This document shows, one piece after another, positions 27,195 through 35,444 of a DNA stretch of 64,000 bases (positions within the stretch are counted from its first letter, which is position 1; every line of letters starts with the position of its first letter). The notes under the pieces were generated by a model, which saw nothing but the letters and a program-made list of their open reading frames with translations, made no database searches and had not been told where the DNA came from. Source of the stretch: Rhodobacteraceae bacterium Araon29. GTDB lineage: Bacteria > Pseudomonadota > Alphaproteobacteria > Rhodobacterales > Rhodobacteraceae. Made by a program: the position numbers and the translations under genes. The DNA is taken from positions 1,975,501 through 2,039,500 of the forward strand of contig CP046865.1 of the NCBI GenBank assembly GCA_039640505.1, in the 5' to 3' direction.

Positions 27195-28232
27195 TTGACC
27201 AAAGTTTGTATTTTCGGCGCAGGGGCGATTGGCGGCTTTCTTGCCCATGCGCTGCATGAAGGCGGCGCTGAGGTATCGCTAATTGCGCGCGGCGCGCATC
27301 TGGCTGCTATGCAGGAAAACGGTCTTACTGTGATCAAAGAGGGTATCAGCAAAACACATAAATTGAACGCAACTGACGATCCGCAGACCCTTGGGCCTCA
27401 AGATTACGTCATTTCTTGCTTAAAAGCCCATTCTGTCGCTCCGGTCATAAATCAATTCACCCCTCTTCTGGCAGATCACACTGCTGTTGTATCTGCGGTA
27501 AACGGCATTCCTTGGTGGTATTTTTATAAAGCCAATAGCGGCACAGCGCTTGAGGGCCAATGGCTTGAAACGGTGGACCCGGGCGGCGTGCAATGGAAAA
27601 GGTTTGGACCAGAGCGTGCCATAGGCTGCGTGGTCTACCCAGCTTGCGAAGTCATTGAACCCGGTATAATCGACCATAAATCCGGCGACCGCTTTAGCCT
27701 CGGCGAGCCGGATGGACAGCGCAGCGAGCGCGTTATGATCCTATCAAAACTGATGCGCGATGGCGGCTTGCGGGCGCCAGTAAAACCACGCCTGCGAGAT
27801 GAGCTTTGGATCAAGGTTTGGGGTAATGCGACTTTCAATCCTGCCTCGGCGCTAACCGGTGCAAGCCTAGATATGCTTGGCAGCGATCCGGCAAGCCGCG
27901 CCTTGATCTATGCAGCCATGGATGAGTGCCGCAAAGTCGGTGAAGCAGTCGGCGCACGGTTTAACGTCGATATAGATCGGCGTATTGATGCCGCCGCCGC
28001 AATCATCGGCCATAAGCCTTCCACCCGTCAGGATGTCGAGCAAGGCCGCCCGATGGAGCTTGATGCGCTCACCAGCAGCGTTTTAGAACTGGCGCGCAGG
28101 CTGGATATTGCAACGCCAACACTTGATGCTTTGGGCACGCTGGTGCGGCTACAGGGCGAGGTTTTGGGGCTTTATCAGCGCCGGCCAGAAATTGAGGCGG
28201 CGATTGCCCCAACACCCGGCACTGGGGCATAA
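27195..28232 (+). CDS. 2-dehydropantoate 2-reductase family protein
   Basis: 345-residue NAD(P)-dependent reductase. The N-terminal Rossmann motif is IFGAGAIGGF (5-14); a catalytic lysine is expected in DELWIKVWGN (near 206). The C-terminal helical domain has the family pattern (SMLQDVEQGR-like, here TRQDVEQGRPMELD). PanE reduces ketopantoate to pantoate for CoA synthesis, but the family has several paralogues with other 2-oxoacid substrates. Its tight coupling to an acyl-CoA ligase rather than to panB/panC makes a paralogue as likely as true PanE. It starts with TTG at 27195, 1 bp after the ligase stop. Confidence 0.8.
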   Translation: MTKVCIFGAGAIGGFLAHALHEGGAEVSLIARGAHLAAMQENGLTVIKEGISKTHKLNATDDPQTLGPQDYVISCLKAHSVAPVINQFTPLLADHTAVVSAVNGIPWWYFYKANSGTALEGQWLETVDPGGVQWKRFGPERAIGCVVYPACEVIEPGIIDHKSGDRFSLGEPDGQRSERVMILSKLMRDGGLRAPVKPRLRDELWIKVWGNATFNPASALTGASLDMLGSDPASRALIYAAMDECRKVGEAVGARFNVDIDRRIDAAAAIIGHKPSTRQDVEQGRPMELDALTSSVLELARRLDIATPTLDALGTLVRLQGEVLGLYQRRPEIEAAIAPTPGTGA

Positions 28233-28264
28233 CCATAGCTGTTTACACTGCAGCGCTCAAAAGT

Positions 28265-28795
28265 TCAGCTTGACATATGTTCGCTGATAAAATGCTCAAT
28301 CACAGGTCTAACCGATCTGGGAATATCAAGGGTTTTCAACTGCATAGGGGTGAATACTCCAAAGCCTGCACCCTCCCCAAGCGAAATTTGGCTAACCTGA
28401 ATGCGCTCGCGCGTTGTAAAAACATAAATCTGATCCACCAACTTCGGTGGATCAGATACATATTTTGCAAAAGGCGTGAGGCTTTTTAGGTCCAAATCAA
28501 TCCCCAGTTCTTCGTTAATTTCCCGCCCACAGGTTTCGCGCAAATCTTCACTGCCCTCGACATGACCGCCAAACATGCTCCATCTGCCGGGGTGTGCGAT
28601 ATGAGTGAAGCAATCCCGAAACTGTAGTAAAAGCCGATCATGTTGGTCCATCACTAAAAGTGCTGCCACCCGCTCGGCGCCGTAACCCTGCCAGTCACCA
28701 ATGGCGATAAAATCATCTTGCTGCAAAATGCTTGCCTGTTCATTCATAAAATAATGAGACAGGCATAAAGCCTTCTGTGCATCAAGTACACGCAT
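28265..28795 (-). CDS. Nudix hydrolase
   Basis: 176-residue pyrophosphohydrolase. The Nudix box GHVEGSEDLRETCGREINEELGI (77-99) has all key residues (Gly, Glu, REUxEExGU) for divalent metal binding. Substrate unknown; members cleave nucleoside diphosphates linked to other groups. The annotated start is at 28795; an internal ATG at 28747 is possible, and neither has a strong ribosome-binding site. It converges on the reductase gene with 32 bp between stops. Confidence 0.85.
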   Translation of the reverse strand: MRVLDAQKALCLSHYFMNEQASILQQDDFIAIGDWQGYGAERVAALLVMDQHDRLLLQFRDCFTHIAHPGRWSMFGGHVEGSEDLRETCGREINEELGIDLDLKSLTPFAKYVSDPPKLVDQIYVFTTRERIQVSQISLGEGAGFGVFTPMQLKTLDIPRSVRPVIEHFISEHMSS

Positions 28796-28877
28796 ATCTT
28801 TATGGATCAGCAGCCTGACAGCTTATTGGCGGGGGCATGTACTGGTAAGGACAAACTGCAGATCAAAGTCATATATG

Positions 28878-29453
28878 CTAGGAAAGCTCAACATCTGCTA
28901 TGCCTTGCTTTAGAATTATATCTGACTGTGAAATAACACCATCCTTATAAATACTGCACAAAAGTCCGCGCAGCCTTAGGGGGCGGTATTCGGGCGTATT
29001 GACCCAATCAAAAGCCGCTGCGCCATACCGCGCTTTCCATTTGACACAGGCGGTGTTGAACACCCCAGACACCCGTAGAACTGCCGTGCCGACTTTCAGT
29101 AAAGTTCCGGCTGGCATATTGGCGTCAGAGCAATCAAGATCAGCGATAATGGTATCGCCTGGGTGCAGCGATTTTTGTGGGTCCGGCCGAACTGCATCAT
29201 GCACTCGGCGCCCCAGAATAGAAACTTGTATTGCCGGGTCAGGGGATCCATCGGGCAATTTCATCCAAGGAGTTTTAAGCCAACGTTCGCCGGTGATTCC
29301 TCCAGCGCGGGTAAGATTGATTTCATGGGGAAACTGGCGTTCGCCAAACCCGGGCCTAAAACACAACATATCAATAGCCACATCATCTTTTGGTGCGTTT
29401 TTAATCTCTGCGATTGCTACATCAAGCGCGGCTTTTGCAACAAAATCCACCAT
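28878..29453 (-). CDS. MOSC-domain protein
   Basis: 191-residue MOSC-like protein. The family cysteine lies at Cys136 (GVFNTACVKWK), and PGFGERQFPHEINLT resembles the N-terminal MOSC strand region. MOSC domains carry sulfur or bind molybdenum cofactor derivatives; YiiM-type members reduce N-hydroxylated compounds. The longest frame reaches 29546, but the ATG at 29451-29453 shares its A with the dusA stop (TAATG), a re-initiation overlap, so this start is used. Co-transcribed with dusA. Confidence 0.75.
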   Translation of the reverse strand: MVDFVAKAALDVAIAEIKNAPKDDVAIDMLCFRPGFGERQFPHEINLTRAGGITGERWLKTPWMKLPDGSPDPAIQVSILGRRVHDAVRPDPQKSLHPGDTIIADLDCSDANMPAGTLLKVGTAVLRVSGVFNTACVKWKARYGAAAFDWVNTPEYRPLRLRGLLCSIYKDGVISQSDIILKQGIADVELS

Positions 29454-30463
29454 TATGCAGCCGCCTGTCCGATCACATGACCGAGCGCCTCTTCCACCAA
29501 TTCGATGCCGCCGATATGGCCACGCTCGGACAAGATACGCCGCCACGCCCGCGCTCCGGGTTGGCCTGCAAAAAGACCCAGCATATGCCGTGTCACTTGG
29601 TTAAGTTTTCCGCCCGATGAAAGATGCGCATCGATATAGGGCAGCATTTGCTGCACCACTGTGACCGGATCTGCGCCTTGACCCTGTCCAAAAATCCGCT
29701 GGTCGGCCGCCGCGAGGATATCGCTCGGCTGATGGTAAGCCGCGCGGCCAATCATTACCCCATCCATTCCGGCCTCAAGAAACGCGGCCGCCTGATCAAG
29801 CGATGTAATACCGCCATTGACCGATAGGTGCAGCGCGGGAAACAAACCCTTCATCTGCTGAACCAAAGGATAATCAAGCGGCGGTATATCGCGGTTTTCT
29901 TTTGGGCTTAACCCCTGCAGCCAAGCTTTACGTGCATGGATCGCAAAGCGCCCGACACCGGCCGCAGATACCTGCGCCAAGAACTCGGGTAAAATTTCCT
30001 GCGGCTCTTGGTCATCAACCCCGATACGGCATTTTACCGTGACCTCAACATCCACCGCAGCGATCATTTCGGCGCAGCATTCTGCTACCAGAGCCGGGGT
30101 TTTCATTAATACGGCCCCGAAAGTGCCCGATTGCACCCGATCCGATGGGCAGCCCACATTGAGATTGATCTCATCATAGCCCGCCTCGGCCCCAAGCCGC
30201 ACCGCTTGCGCCAATTCTTTGGGGTCAGAGCCGCCAAGCTGCAAAGCCACCGGATGCTCGGCCGGGTTAAAGTCAAGCAAATGCAATGCGCCGCCCCGCA
30301 CCAAAGCCGGCGCTGTGACCATTTCGGTGTAAAGCAGAGCATTTTTACTCAGTAACCGATGTAGGTACCGACAATGCCTATCCGTCCAATCCATCATTGG
30401 CGCTACTGAGAATCGGGCCGCGCGTTGCAGGGATTTAGGGACTAAAGTGGCGGATGTTGTCAT
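29453..30463 (-). CDS. dusA: tRNA-dihydrouridine synthase A
   Basis: 336-residue FMN enzyme that reduces uridine to dihydrouridine in the D-loop of tRNA (U20/U20a by family). Motifs: APMMDWTDRH (21-30), ALLYTEMVTAPALVRG, and catalytic Cys105 in NVGCPSDRVQSG. The sequence after the TIM barrel is the helical tRNA-binding domain. The stop overlaps the MOSC-gene start by one base. A divergent epimerase gene lies upstream with a 135-bp gap containing a long inverted repeat. Confidence 0.95.
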   Translation of the reverse strand: MTTSATLVPKSLQRAARFSVAPMMDWTDRHCRYLHRLLSKNALLYTEMVTAPALVRGGALHLLDFNPAEHPVALQLGGSDPKELAQAVRLGAEAGYDEINLNVGCPSDRVQSGTFGAVLMKTPALVAECCAEMIAAVDVEVTVKCRIGVDDQEPQEILPEFLAQVSAAGVGRFAIHARKAWLQGLSPKENRDIPPLDYPLVQQMKGLFPALHLSVNGGITSLDQAAAFLEAGMDGVMIGRAAYHQPSDILAAADQRIFGQGQGADPVTVVQQMLPYIDAHLSSGGKLNQVTRHMLGLFAGQPGARAWRRILSERGHIGGIELVEEALGHVIGQAAA

Positions 30464-30516
30464 GTTAAACTACGGTTATTTTAGGGATTTAGTCCTTTTA
30501 CACGGCTCAGCTGCCG

Positions 30517-30547
30517 TTTGTCACCCCTGCAATGGGCAGGTGACAAA
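30517..30547. promoter_or_regulatory. Inverted repeat in the dusA/epimerase divergent gap
   Basis: TTTGTCACC at 30517-30525 pairs with GGTGACAAA at 30539-30547 as a perfect 9-bp stem, with a short extra CTGC-type pairing inside. It lies about 50 bp before the epimerase ATG and 54 bp before the dusA start. It could be an operator, a 5'-leader hairpin of the Kdo operon, or a bidirectional structure. No long T-run follows on either strand, so a simple terminator is unlikely. Confidence 0.5.
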
Positions 30548-30598
30548 GAAACCAAGATGGCTTAACAGCCAAACAAAGACCCTATAAGAGTTTTATTC

Positions 30599-31597
30599 AT
30601 GCATATATTTATCACAGGCGTGGCTGGGTTTATCGGGGCAAATGCCGCCGGTCAACTATTGGCCTCTGGCCATCAGGTCACTGGTATTGACAATCTAAAT
30701 GATTATTACGACCCAGCGTTAAAAAAGGATCGCCTTCAAAGACTTGAAGGCAATAATAAATTCCAATTTGTCACAGGCAGCATCCAAGATCCATGCGTTT
30801 TAGCCGACCTATTTGCCGATAATGGCTTTGATGCGGTGATCCATATGGCAGCACAAGCGGGCGTGCGCTATTCAATTGACAACCCGCGCAGCTATCTGGA
30901 CAGCAATCTTATCGGTACATTTGAGCTTTTAGAGGCCGCGCGTGCGCATCCACCAAAACATATGCTTTTGGCCTCTACCTCTTCTGCCTATGGCGCCAAC
31001 ACCGAAATGCCCTATCAAGAGGTGCAAAAAGCCGATCATCAAATGTCGTTTTATGCAGCTACCAAAAAGGCCACGGAGTCAATGGCGCATTCCTATGCCC
31101 ATCTTTATTCGCTGCCGATTACCATGTTTCGGTTTTTTACAGTTTACGGCCCCTGGGGGCGGCCAGATATGGCACCGATAAAATTTACCCGCAACATCCT
31201 AAATGGCGACCCAATCGATGTTTATAATTATGGCAATATGCGCCGTGATTTCACCTATGTTGATGATCTCGTTCAGGCGTTGACACTTCTGCTTCCGCAG
31301 GCGCCCACGGAAACTCCGATTGCCGATGTAGCGGACAGTCTTTCGCCCGTCGCACCTTTTCGTGTGGTTAATATTGGCAATAACAAACCCGTGGAACTGA
31401 TTGATTTTATTTCTGAAATTGAAAATGCCATTGGTAAACCTGCGGTGCAAAACCTGATGGAGATGCAAGCTGGTGATGTGACGGCCACATGGGCCGATAC
31501 CACCCTGTTAGAGGCTTTAACCGGCTATGTTCCGCGCACGGATATCAAAACCGGTGTCAAAGCCTTTGTTGATTGGTATCAGGACTACTATGGTTAA
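30599..31597 (+). CDS. NAD-dependent epimerase, UDP-glucuronate 4-epimerase type
   Basis: 332-residue extended SDR. The NAD-binding motif is GVAGFIGANAA (7-17). Catalytic residues are Ser/Thr in LASTSSAYG and Tyr151-x3-Lys155 (FYAATKKATE). NLNDYYDPALKKDRL after strand 2 and FRFFTVYGPWGRPDMA are typical of UDP-glucuronate 4-epimerases (CapI type), which make UDP-galacturonate for surface polysaccharide. Its end is followed 59 bp later by kdsD, kdsB and kdsA in the same direction, so an envelope-sugar role is likely. Exact substrate is inferred. Confidence 0.85.
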   Translation: MHIFITGVAGFIGANAAGQLLASGHQVTGIDNLNDYYDPALKKDRLQRLEGNNKFQFVTGSIQDPCVLADLFADNGFDAVIHMAAQAGVRYSIDNPRSYLDSNLIGTFELLEAARAHPPKHMLLASTSSAYGANTEMPYQEVQKADHQMSFYAATKKATESMAHSYAHLYSLPITMFRFFTVYGPWGRPDMAPIKFTRNILNGDPIDVYNYGNMRRDFTYVDDLVQALTLLLPQAPTETPIADVADSLSPVAPFRVVNIGNNKPVELIDFISEIENAIGKPAVQNLMEMQAGDVTATWADTTLLEALTGYVPRTDIKTGVKAFVDWYQDYYG

Positions 31598-31656
31598 GCT
31601 CTGGTCAAAGCCCCGGCAATCAGGCTAATAAAATGCAAATATCAGGAATAGCACCC

Positions 31657-32619
31657 ATGAGCGCACCGCACAGCGAAACAGTTGATCATGCCCGCCGGGT
31701 TTTGACCATTGAAGCAGAGGCTTTGCAGCAATTAGCAAATCATTTGCCAGATGATTTTTCGCCGCTTACTGAAGCAATCTTGACTTGTACCGGACGGGTG
31801 ATTGTTTCAGGTGTCGGAAAATCAGGTCACATCGGGCGCAAAATTTCTGCCACGCTTGCAAGCACCGGTACGCCCTCGTATTTTGTGCATGCCACCGAAG
31901 CCAGCCATGGTGATCTGGGAATGATTGTCGAAGGCGACCTTTGTCTGCTTATTTCAAACTCTGGCGAAACTGCCGAACTGCGCGATATCGTGGCCCATAC
32001 CCGCCGGTTTTCAATTCCAATGGCGGCAATTTCTTCCAAAGCCGGCAGCACATTGATGAAAGCGGCAGATTTCGCGCTTTGCCTGCCTGATGCGCCTGAA
32101 GCCTGCGCCATTGGTATGGCCCCTACCACGTCAACCACGATGATGATTGCCTTGGGCGATGCCTTGGCGGTTGCGCTAATGAAAAAGCGCAATTTTAAGG
32201 CCGAAAACTTTTCCGTCTTTCATCCGGGCGGCAAACTTGGTGCGCAAATGGCCAGCGTTGGCGAGCTAATGCACGGGCGGGATAAAATGCCCTTTGTTGC
32301 GCCCAACACGTCTATGCAGGACACCTTGCTGGAAATGACATCGAAAGGTTTTGGGGTTGCGGTTGTCTTGGACAACGAGCGGATTACAGGGGTTATTTCA
32401 GACGGCGATCTGCGCCGCCATATGCATCATCTGATGGAGAAAACAGCCTCTGAAATTGCCAGCCCAGACCCGATTACGGTGCAGAGCGATCTTTTTGCCG
32501 CCGATGCCTTGCGGATTATGAACGATCATAAAATTGGCGTGCTGGTGGTGGTAGATAGCGAACAAAAGCCTCAGGGCATTTTCCATATCCAAGACTTGCT
32601 AAGAGCAGGTGTCGCATGA
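31657..32619 (+). CDS. kdsD: Arabinose-5-phosphate isomerase (KdsD/KpsF type)
   Basis: 320-residue enzyme converting ribulose-5-phosphate to arabinose-5-phosphate, the first step to Kdo. It has an N-terminal SIS sugar-isomerase domain (VSGVGKSGHIGRKI near 50, ATEASHGDLG near 83, SNSGET near 105) and two C-terminal CBS motifs (about 205-320). The frame is open from 31573, but the ATG at 31657 is preceded by AGGA and gives a normal N-terminus, so I chose it. It overlaps kdsB by ATGA (32616-32619). Confidence 0.93.
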   Translation: MSAPHSETVDHARRVLTIEAEALQQLANHLPDDFSPLTEAILTCTGRVIVSGVGKSGHIGRKISATLASTGTPSYFVHATEASHGDLGMIVEGDLCLLISNSGETAELRDIVAHTRRFSIPMAAISSKAGSTLMKAADFALCLPDAPEACAIGMAPTTSTTMMIALGDALAVALMKKRNFKAENFSVFHPGGKLGAQMASVGELMHGRDKMPFVAPNTSMQDTLLEMTSKGFGVAVVLDNERITGVISDGDLRRHMHHLMEKTASEIASPDPITVQSDLFAADALRIMNDHKIGVLVVVDSEQKPQGIFHIQDLLRAGVA

Positions 32620-33407
32620 AAACAGTTATCATCATCCCTGCCCGTTATGCCAGTAGCCGCTTTCCAGGAAAACCGCTGGCGATGCTGCAATTGGCCAATG
32701 GATCGCGCAAAAGTCTGATTGAGCTGAGTTGGGAAGCAGCCAAACAAGTTAAGGACATTTCCGAGGTTTATGTGGCAACCGATGATAGCCGCATTCGTGA
32801 TGCCGCCCTAGATTTTGGCGCCGAGGTTATCATGACCAGCTCAAACTGCGCCAATGGCACAGAACGCTGCGCAGAAGCGCTTGAGAACGCAAATCTTGAC
32901 GCTGATTTGGTGATTAATTTGCAGGGTGATGCGCCGCTTACGCCGCCGTGGTTTATCGAGGCACTGATTGCGGCAATGTCGTCTGATCAAACGGCTCAAA
33001 TGGCCACCCCTGTGCTGCAAGTTGATCCCGTCACCTACGGTCTGTTCACAGAAGATCGCCGCAATGGGCGTGTCGGCGGAACAACCGCAATTTTTGATCG
33101 TAACAGCAATGCACTTTATTTTTCCAAAGAGGTTTTGCCGTTCCTGCAGCTTGAGCAACTTACCGATAAGGCCGATATTCCGGTCTATCATCACGTCGGC
33201 GTTTACGCCTATCGGCCTGCGGCGCTAATGGCCTATATGCAATGGCCCGAAGGCCGTTTGGAAAAGCTTGAAGGGCTTGAGCAGCTTAGGTTTTTAGAAA
33301 ATGCCACACAAGTTAAATGCGTCGAGGTTGACGCGCGCGGAAAGGTCTTTTGGGAGTTGAACAATCCAGAGGACATCGCCCGCATTGAAAAAGTTTTAGA
33401 GGCTTAA
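32616..33407 (+). CDS. kdsB: CMP-Kdo synthetase (3-deoxy-manno-octulosonate cytidylyltransferase)
   Basis: 263-residue cytidylyltransferase that activates Kdo as CMP-Kdo for transfer to lipid A or capsule. Motifs: IIPARYASSRFPGKPLA (5-21), VATDDSRI near 52, the conserved NxQGD in VINLQGDAPL near 108 and GVYAYRPAAL. The overlap ATGA with kdsD and a 2-bp gap to kdsA show tight coupling. Slight length and sequence differences from E. coli KdsB resemble capsule-type KpsU versions; which polymer uses it cannot be told. Confidence 0.92.
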   Translation: MKTVIIIPARYASSRFPGKPLAMLQLANGSRKSLIELSWEAAKQVKDISEVYVATDDSRIRDAALDFGAEVIMTSSNCANGTERCAEALENANLDADLVINLQGDAPLTPPWFIEALIAAMSSDQTAQMATPVLQVDPVTYGLFTEDRRNGRVGGTTAIFDRNSNALYFSKEVLPFLQLEQLTDKADIPVYHHVGVYAYRPAALMAYMQWPEGRLEKLEGLEQLRFLENATQVKCVEVDARGKVFWELNNPEDIARIEKVLEA

Positions 33408-33409
33408 GA

Positions 33410-34237
33410 ATGCTACAGAAAACTGTTAAAGTTGGTAATATTGAGATTGGTGAAAATCACCCCATCGCCTTTATTACTGGCCCCTGCCAGCTTGAAAACC
33501 GAGATCATGCGATGATGATGGCCGATAAAATTTCAAACCTTTGTGCAAAAAATGGGGCGCAGTTTATATTCAAAGCCAGCTATGACAAAGCCAACCGGTC
33601 ATCCATTTCATCCGCACGCGGGATAGGTATGGAAGAAGGCCTGCGTATCCTACAAGATATTTCACGCGAATTTAACTGCCCAGTTATCACCGATGTGCAT
33701 GAGGCAAGCCAATGTCAGCCAGCCAGCGAAGCAGTTGATATCTTGCAAATACCGGCCTTTCTATGCCGGCAAACCGATCTGCTTCTGGCCGCTGGTAAAA
33801 CGGGAAAGCCCGTCAATGTCAAAAAGGGTCAGTTCATGGCGCCTTGGGATATGTGGAATGTGGCCGAAAAAATCGCCAGTACCGGCAATCGAGATATTCT
33901 ACTGTGCGAGCGCGGCACATCGTTTGGCTATAACACTTTGGTCAATGACTTTCGCGGTCTGCAAACCATGGCTGAAACAGGATATCCGGTTATTTTTGAT
34001 GCCACCCATTCGGTGCAGCAACCCAGTGGTCAAGGCAATACATCGGGCGGTGAGCGGCAGTTCGTGGCCGGATTGGCCCGCGCTGCCTGTGCTATGGGGG
34101 TCAGCGGTGTTTTTATTGAAACCCATCAGGATCCTGATAATGCCCCCTGCGACGGCCCAAACATGATCGATATTGGTCAAATGGGGGCTTTAATGGACGA
34201 GTTGCTGGCCTTTGACGCGCTGCGCAAGAAATTATAA
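33410..34237 (+). CDS. kdsA: Kdo-8-phosphate synthase
   Basis: 275-residue TIM-barrel enzyme condensing arabinose-5-phosphate and phosphoenolpyruvate. Recognised by ITGPCQLENRDHA near 24, FKASYDKANRSS near 54, TDVHEASQC, KKGQFMAPWDM and ERGTSFGYNTLV. It ends the epimerase-kdsD-kdsB-kdsA run. The Kdo-8-phosphate phosphatase KdsC is not in this window, so it must be encoded elsewhere or replaced. Confidence 0.95.
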   Translation: MLQKTVKVGNIEIGENHPIAFITGPCQLENRDHAMMMADKISNLCAKNGAQFIFKASYDKANRSSISSARGIGMEEGLRILQDISREFNCPVITDVHEASQCQPASEAVDILQIPAFLCRQTDLLLAAGKTGKPVNVKKGQFMAPWDMWNVAEKIASTGNRDILLCERGTSFGYNTLVNDFRGLQTMAETGYPVIFDATHSVQQPSGQGNTSGGERQFVAGLARAACAMGVSGVFIETHQDPDNAPCDGPNMIDIGQMGALMDELLAFDALRKKL

Positions 34238-34266
34238 TCAGTTTACTGGTTAAAGCGGGGATGGGT

Positions 34267-35139
34267 TTAACTTTGGTTCCTTTCGCCTAGGATGTTAAGG
34301 TAGTTGGCCGCAAAGATAATCCCTGCCCCCAAAATCACCAGTGCATCCACAGGTTCAGAATAAAAGATAAATCCAATCACGACGATGGCCGGCAAACGGA
34401 TAAAATCTATGGGCGCAATCAGCGTGGCCGGTGCAAGTGAAAGTGCGGTGGTCAGCGAAAAATGAGCGGTCAGGCCTGCACAGGCAATAAGGATCACCCA
34501 AGGCAGGTTTTGGGCAGATGGCAGCGCTATATCGCCGTCATAGCCTGCGCAGATTAGACCAAAGCCCAGTTGAAAAAGCGTCATGTAAAAAAGTACGGTT
34601 AAAATTGTTTCGCTTTGCGTTAACTTTTTGGTCAATACAATTGAACCCGCAAAACCAACCGCCGCAAGCGCTGCGCTCATCACCCCGAAGCTCAGGCCCG
34701 ACATCGCCGGTTGAGCAACCAGCAAAGCGCCGCCAAAGCCAATGAGACCAACTGAGATGTTTTTGCGGGTCAACCGCTCGCCTAGAATAAACGGTGACAG
34801 GAGTAAAATCCAAAGTGGCGTGGTAAACTCAAGCGCAAAAACCTGCGCTAGCGGGATCACAGTGATGGCAAAGAACCACAGGTTCTGGCCAGTAAAATGA
34901 AACAGATTTCGGATCACATGGATACCCATGTGCCGCCGCGATATATTTTTCCCCTCATCCCGAACCAAAATAAAGCCAAGAACAAGCAAAAATCCGATAA
35001 AACTACGAAAAAGCATTATTTCAAAGGTATCAAGTTGAAAGCTGACAGCACGCCCGGCCACGGCCATCGCTACAAACGAGGCAATGGCACCAGTCATATA
35101 AAAGATTGCTTTAGTATGCTGAATTTGGCTCTCGGCCAT
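34267..35139 (-). CDS. EamA-family (drug/metabolite) transporter
   Basis: 290-residue membrane protein with about ten TM segments in two EamA repeats (AIASFVAMAVAGRAVSF, FALEFTTPLWILLLSPFILG, LVAQPAMSGLSFGVMSAALA and others). Substrate unknown. The longest frame starts at 35229, but the ATG at 35139 (MAESQIQHTKA) follows an AAGG and puts the first TM near the N-terminus, so I use it. It converges on kdsA with a 29-bp gap. Confidence 0.85.
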   Translation of the reverse strand: MAESQIQHTKAIFYMTGAIASFVAMAVAGRAVSFQLDTFEIMLFRSFIGFLLVLGFILVRDEGKNISRRHMGIHVIRNLFHFTGQNLWFFAITVIPLAQVFALEFTTPLWILLLSPFILGERLTRKNISVGLIGFGGALLVAQPAMSGLSFGVMSAALAAVGFAGSIVLTKKLTQSETILTVLFYMTLFQLGFGLICAGYDGDIALPSAQNLPWVILIACAGLTAHFSLTTALSLAPATLIAPIDFIRLPAIVVIGFIFYSEPVDALVILGAGIIFAANYLNILGERNQS

Positions 35140-35378
35140 AAAATTAAACCTTATTGTATCGTTGCCAAGGGGCACCTGACCAATCGGCGGCAGAAAATTT
35201 TGATCACGCGTTAGTTTTGCCAAGGTCAAAGCGATCCTATCTGGGATATAAACTGTTCAAAAATTTTTCAATCAATAGTTTTGCTAGCGATACTGCAACT
35301 TCAACAGAGGCTTGGCGAAGGCTGGTGCAAATATTGTGACTTTCTCAGATCTTTTGGATAAAATCAGGCGCTCTTACA

Positions 35379-35437
35379 TCAGATAAGATTTGACCCACGC
35401 CGCTAGTCTGGCTACCTAGCTAGAAAAACCCTTGGGA
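35379..35437 (+). promoter_or_regulatory. Candidate SAM-II-like riboswitch upstream of the ATPase-metA operon
   Basis: Pairings that can form an H-type pseudoknot in SAM-II order are visible: CAGA 35380-35383 with TCTG 35407-35410 (P1); GCTAG 35402-35406 with CTAGC 35416-35420 (P2a); CCCA 35394-35397 with TGGG 35433-35436 (P2b). GATTTG (35387-35392) follows the first strand and GCTAGAAAAA (35419-35428) precedes the ribosome-binding GGGA, comparable to the GAUUUG and GCUAAAA stretches of known SAM-II RNAs. P2b would cover the ribosome-binding site, 8 bases before the ATG at 35445. SAM-II controls metA in alphaproteobacteria. P1 is short, so this is a candidate only. In the rest of the 305-bp gap (35140-35378) I see no other feature. 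Confidence 0.5.
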
Positions 35438-35444
35438 TACTGGC

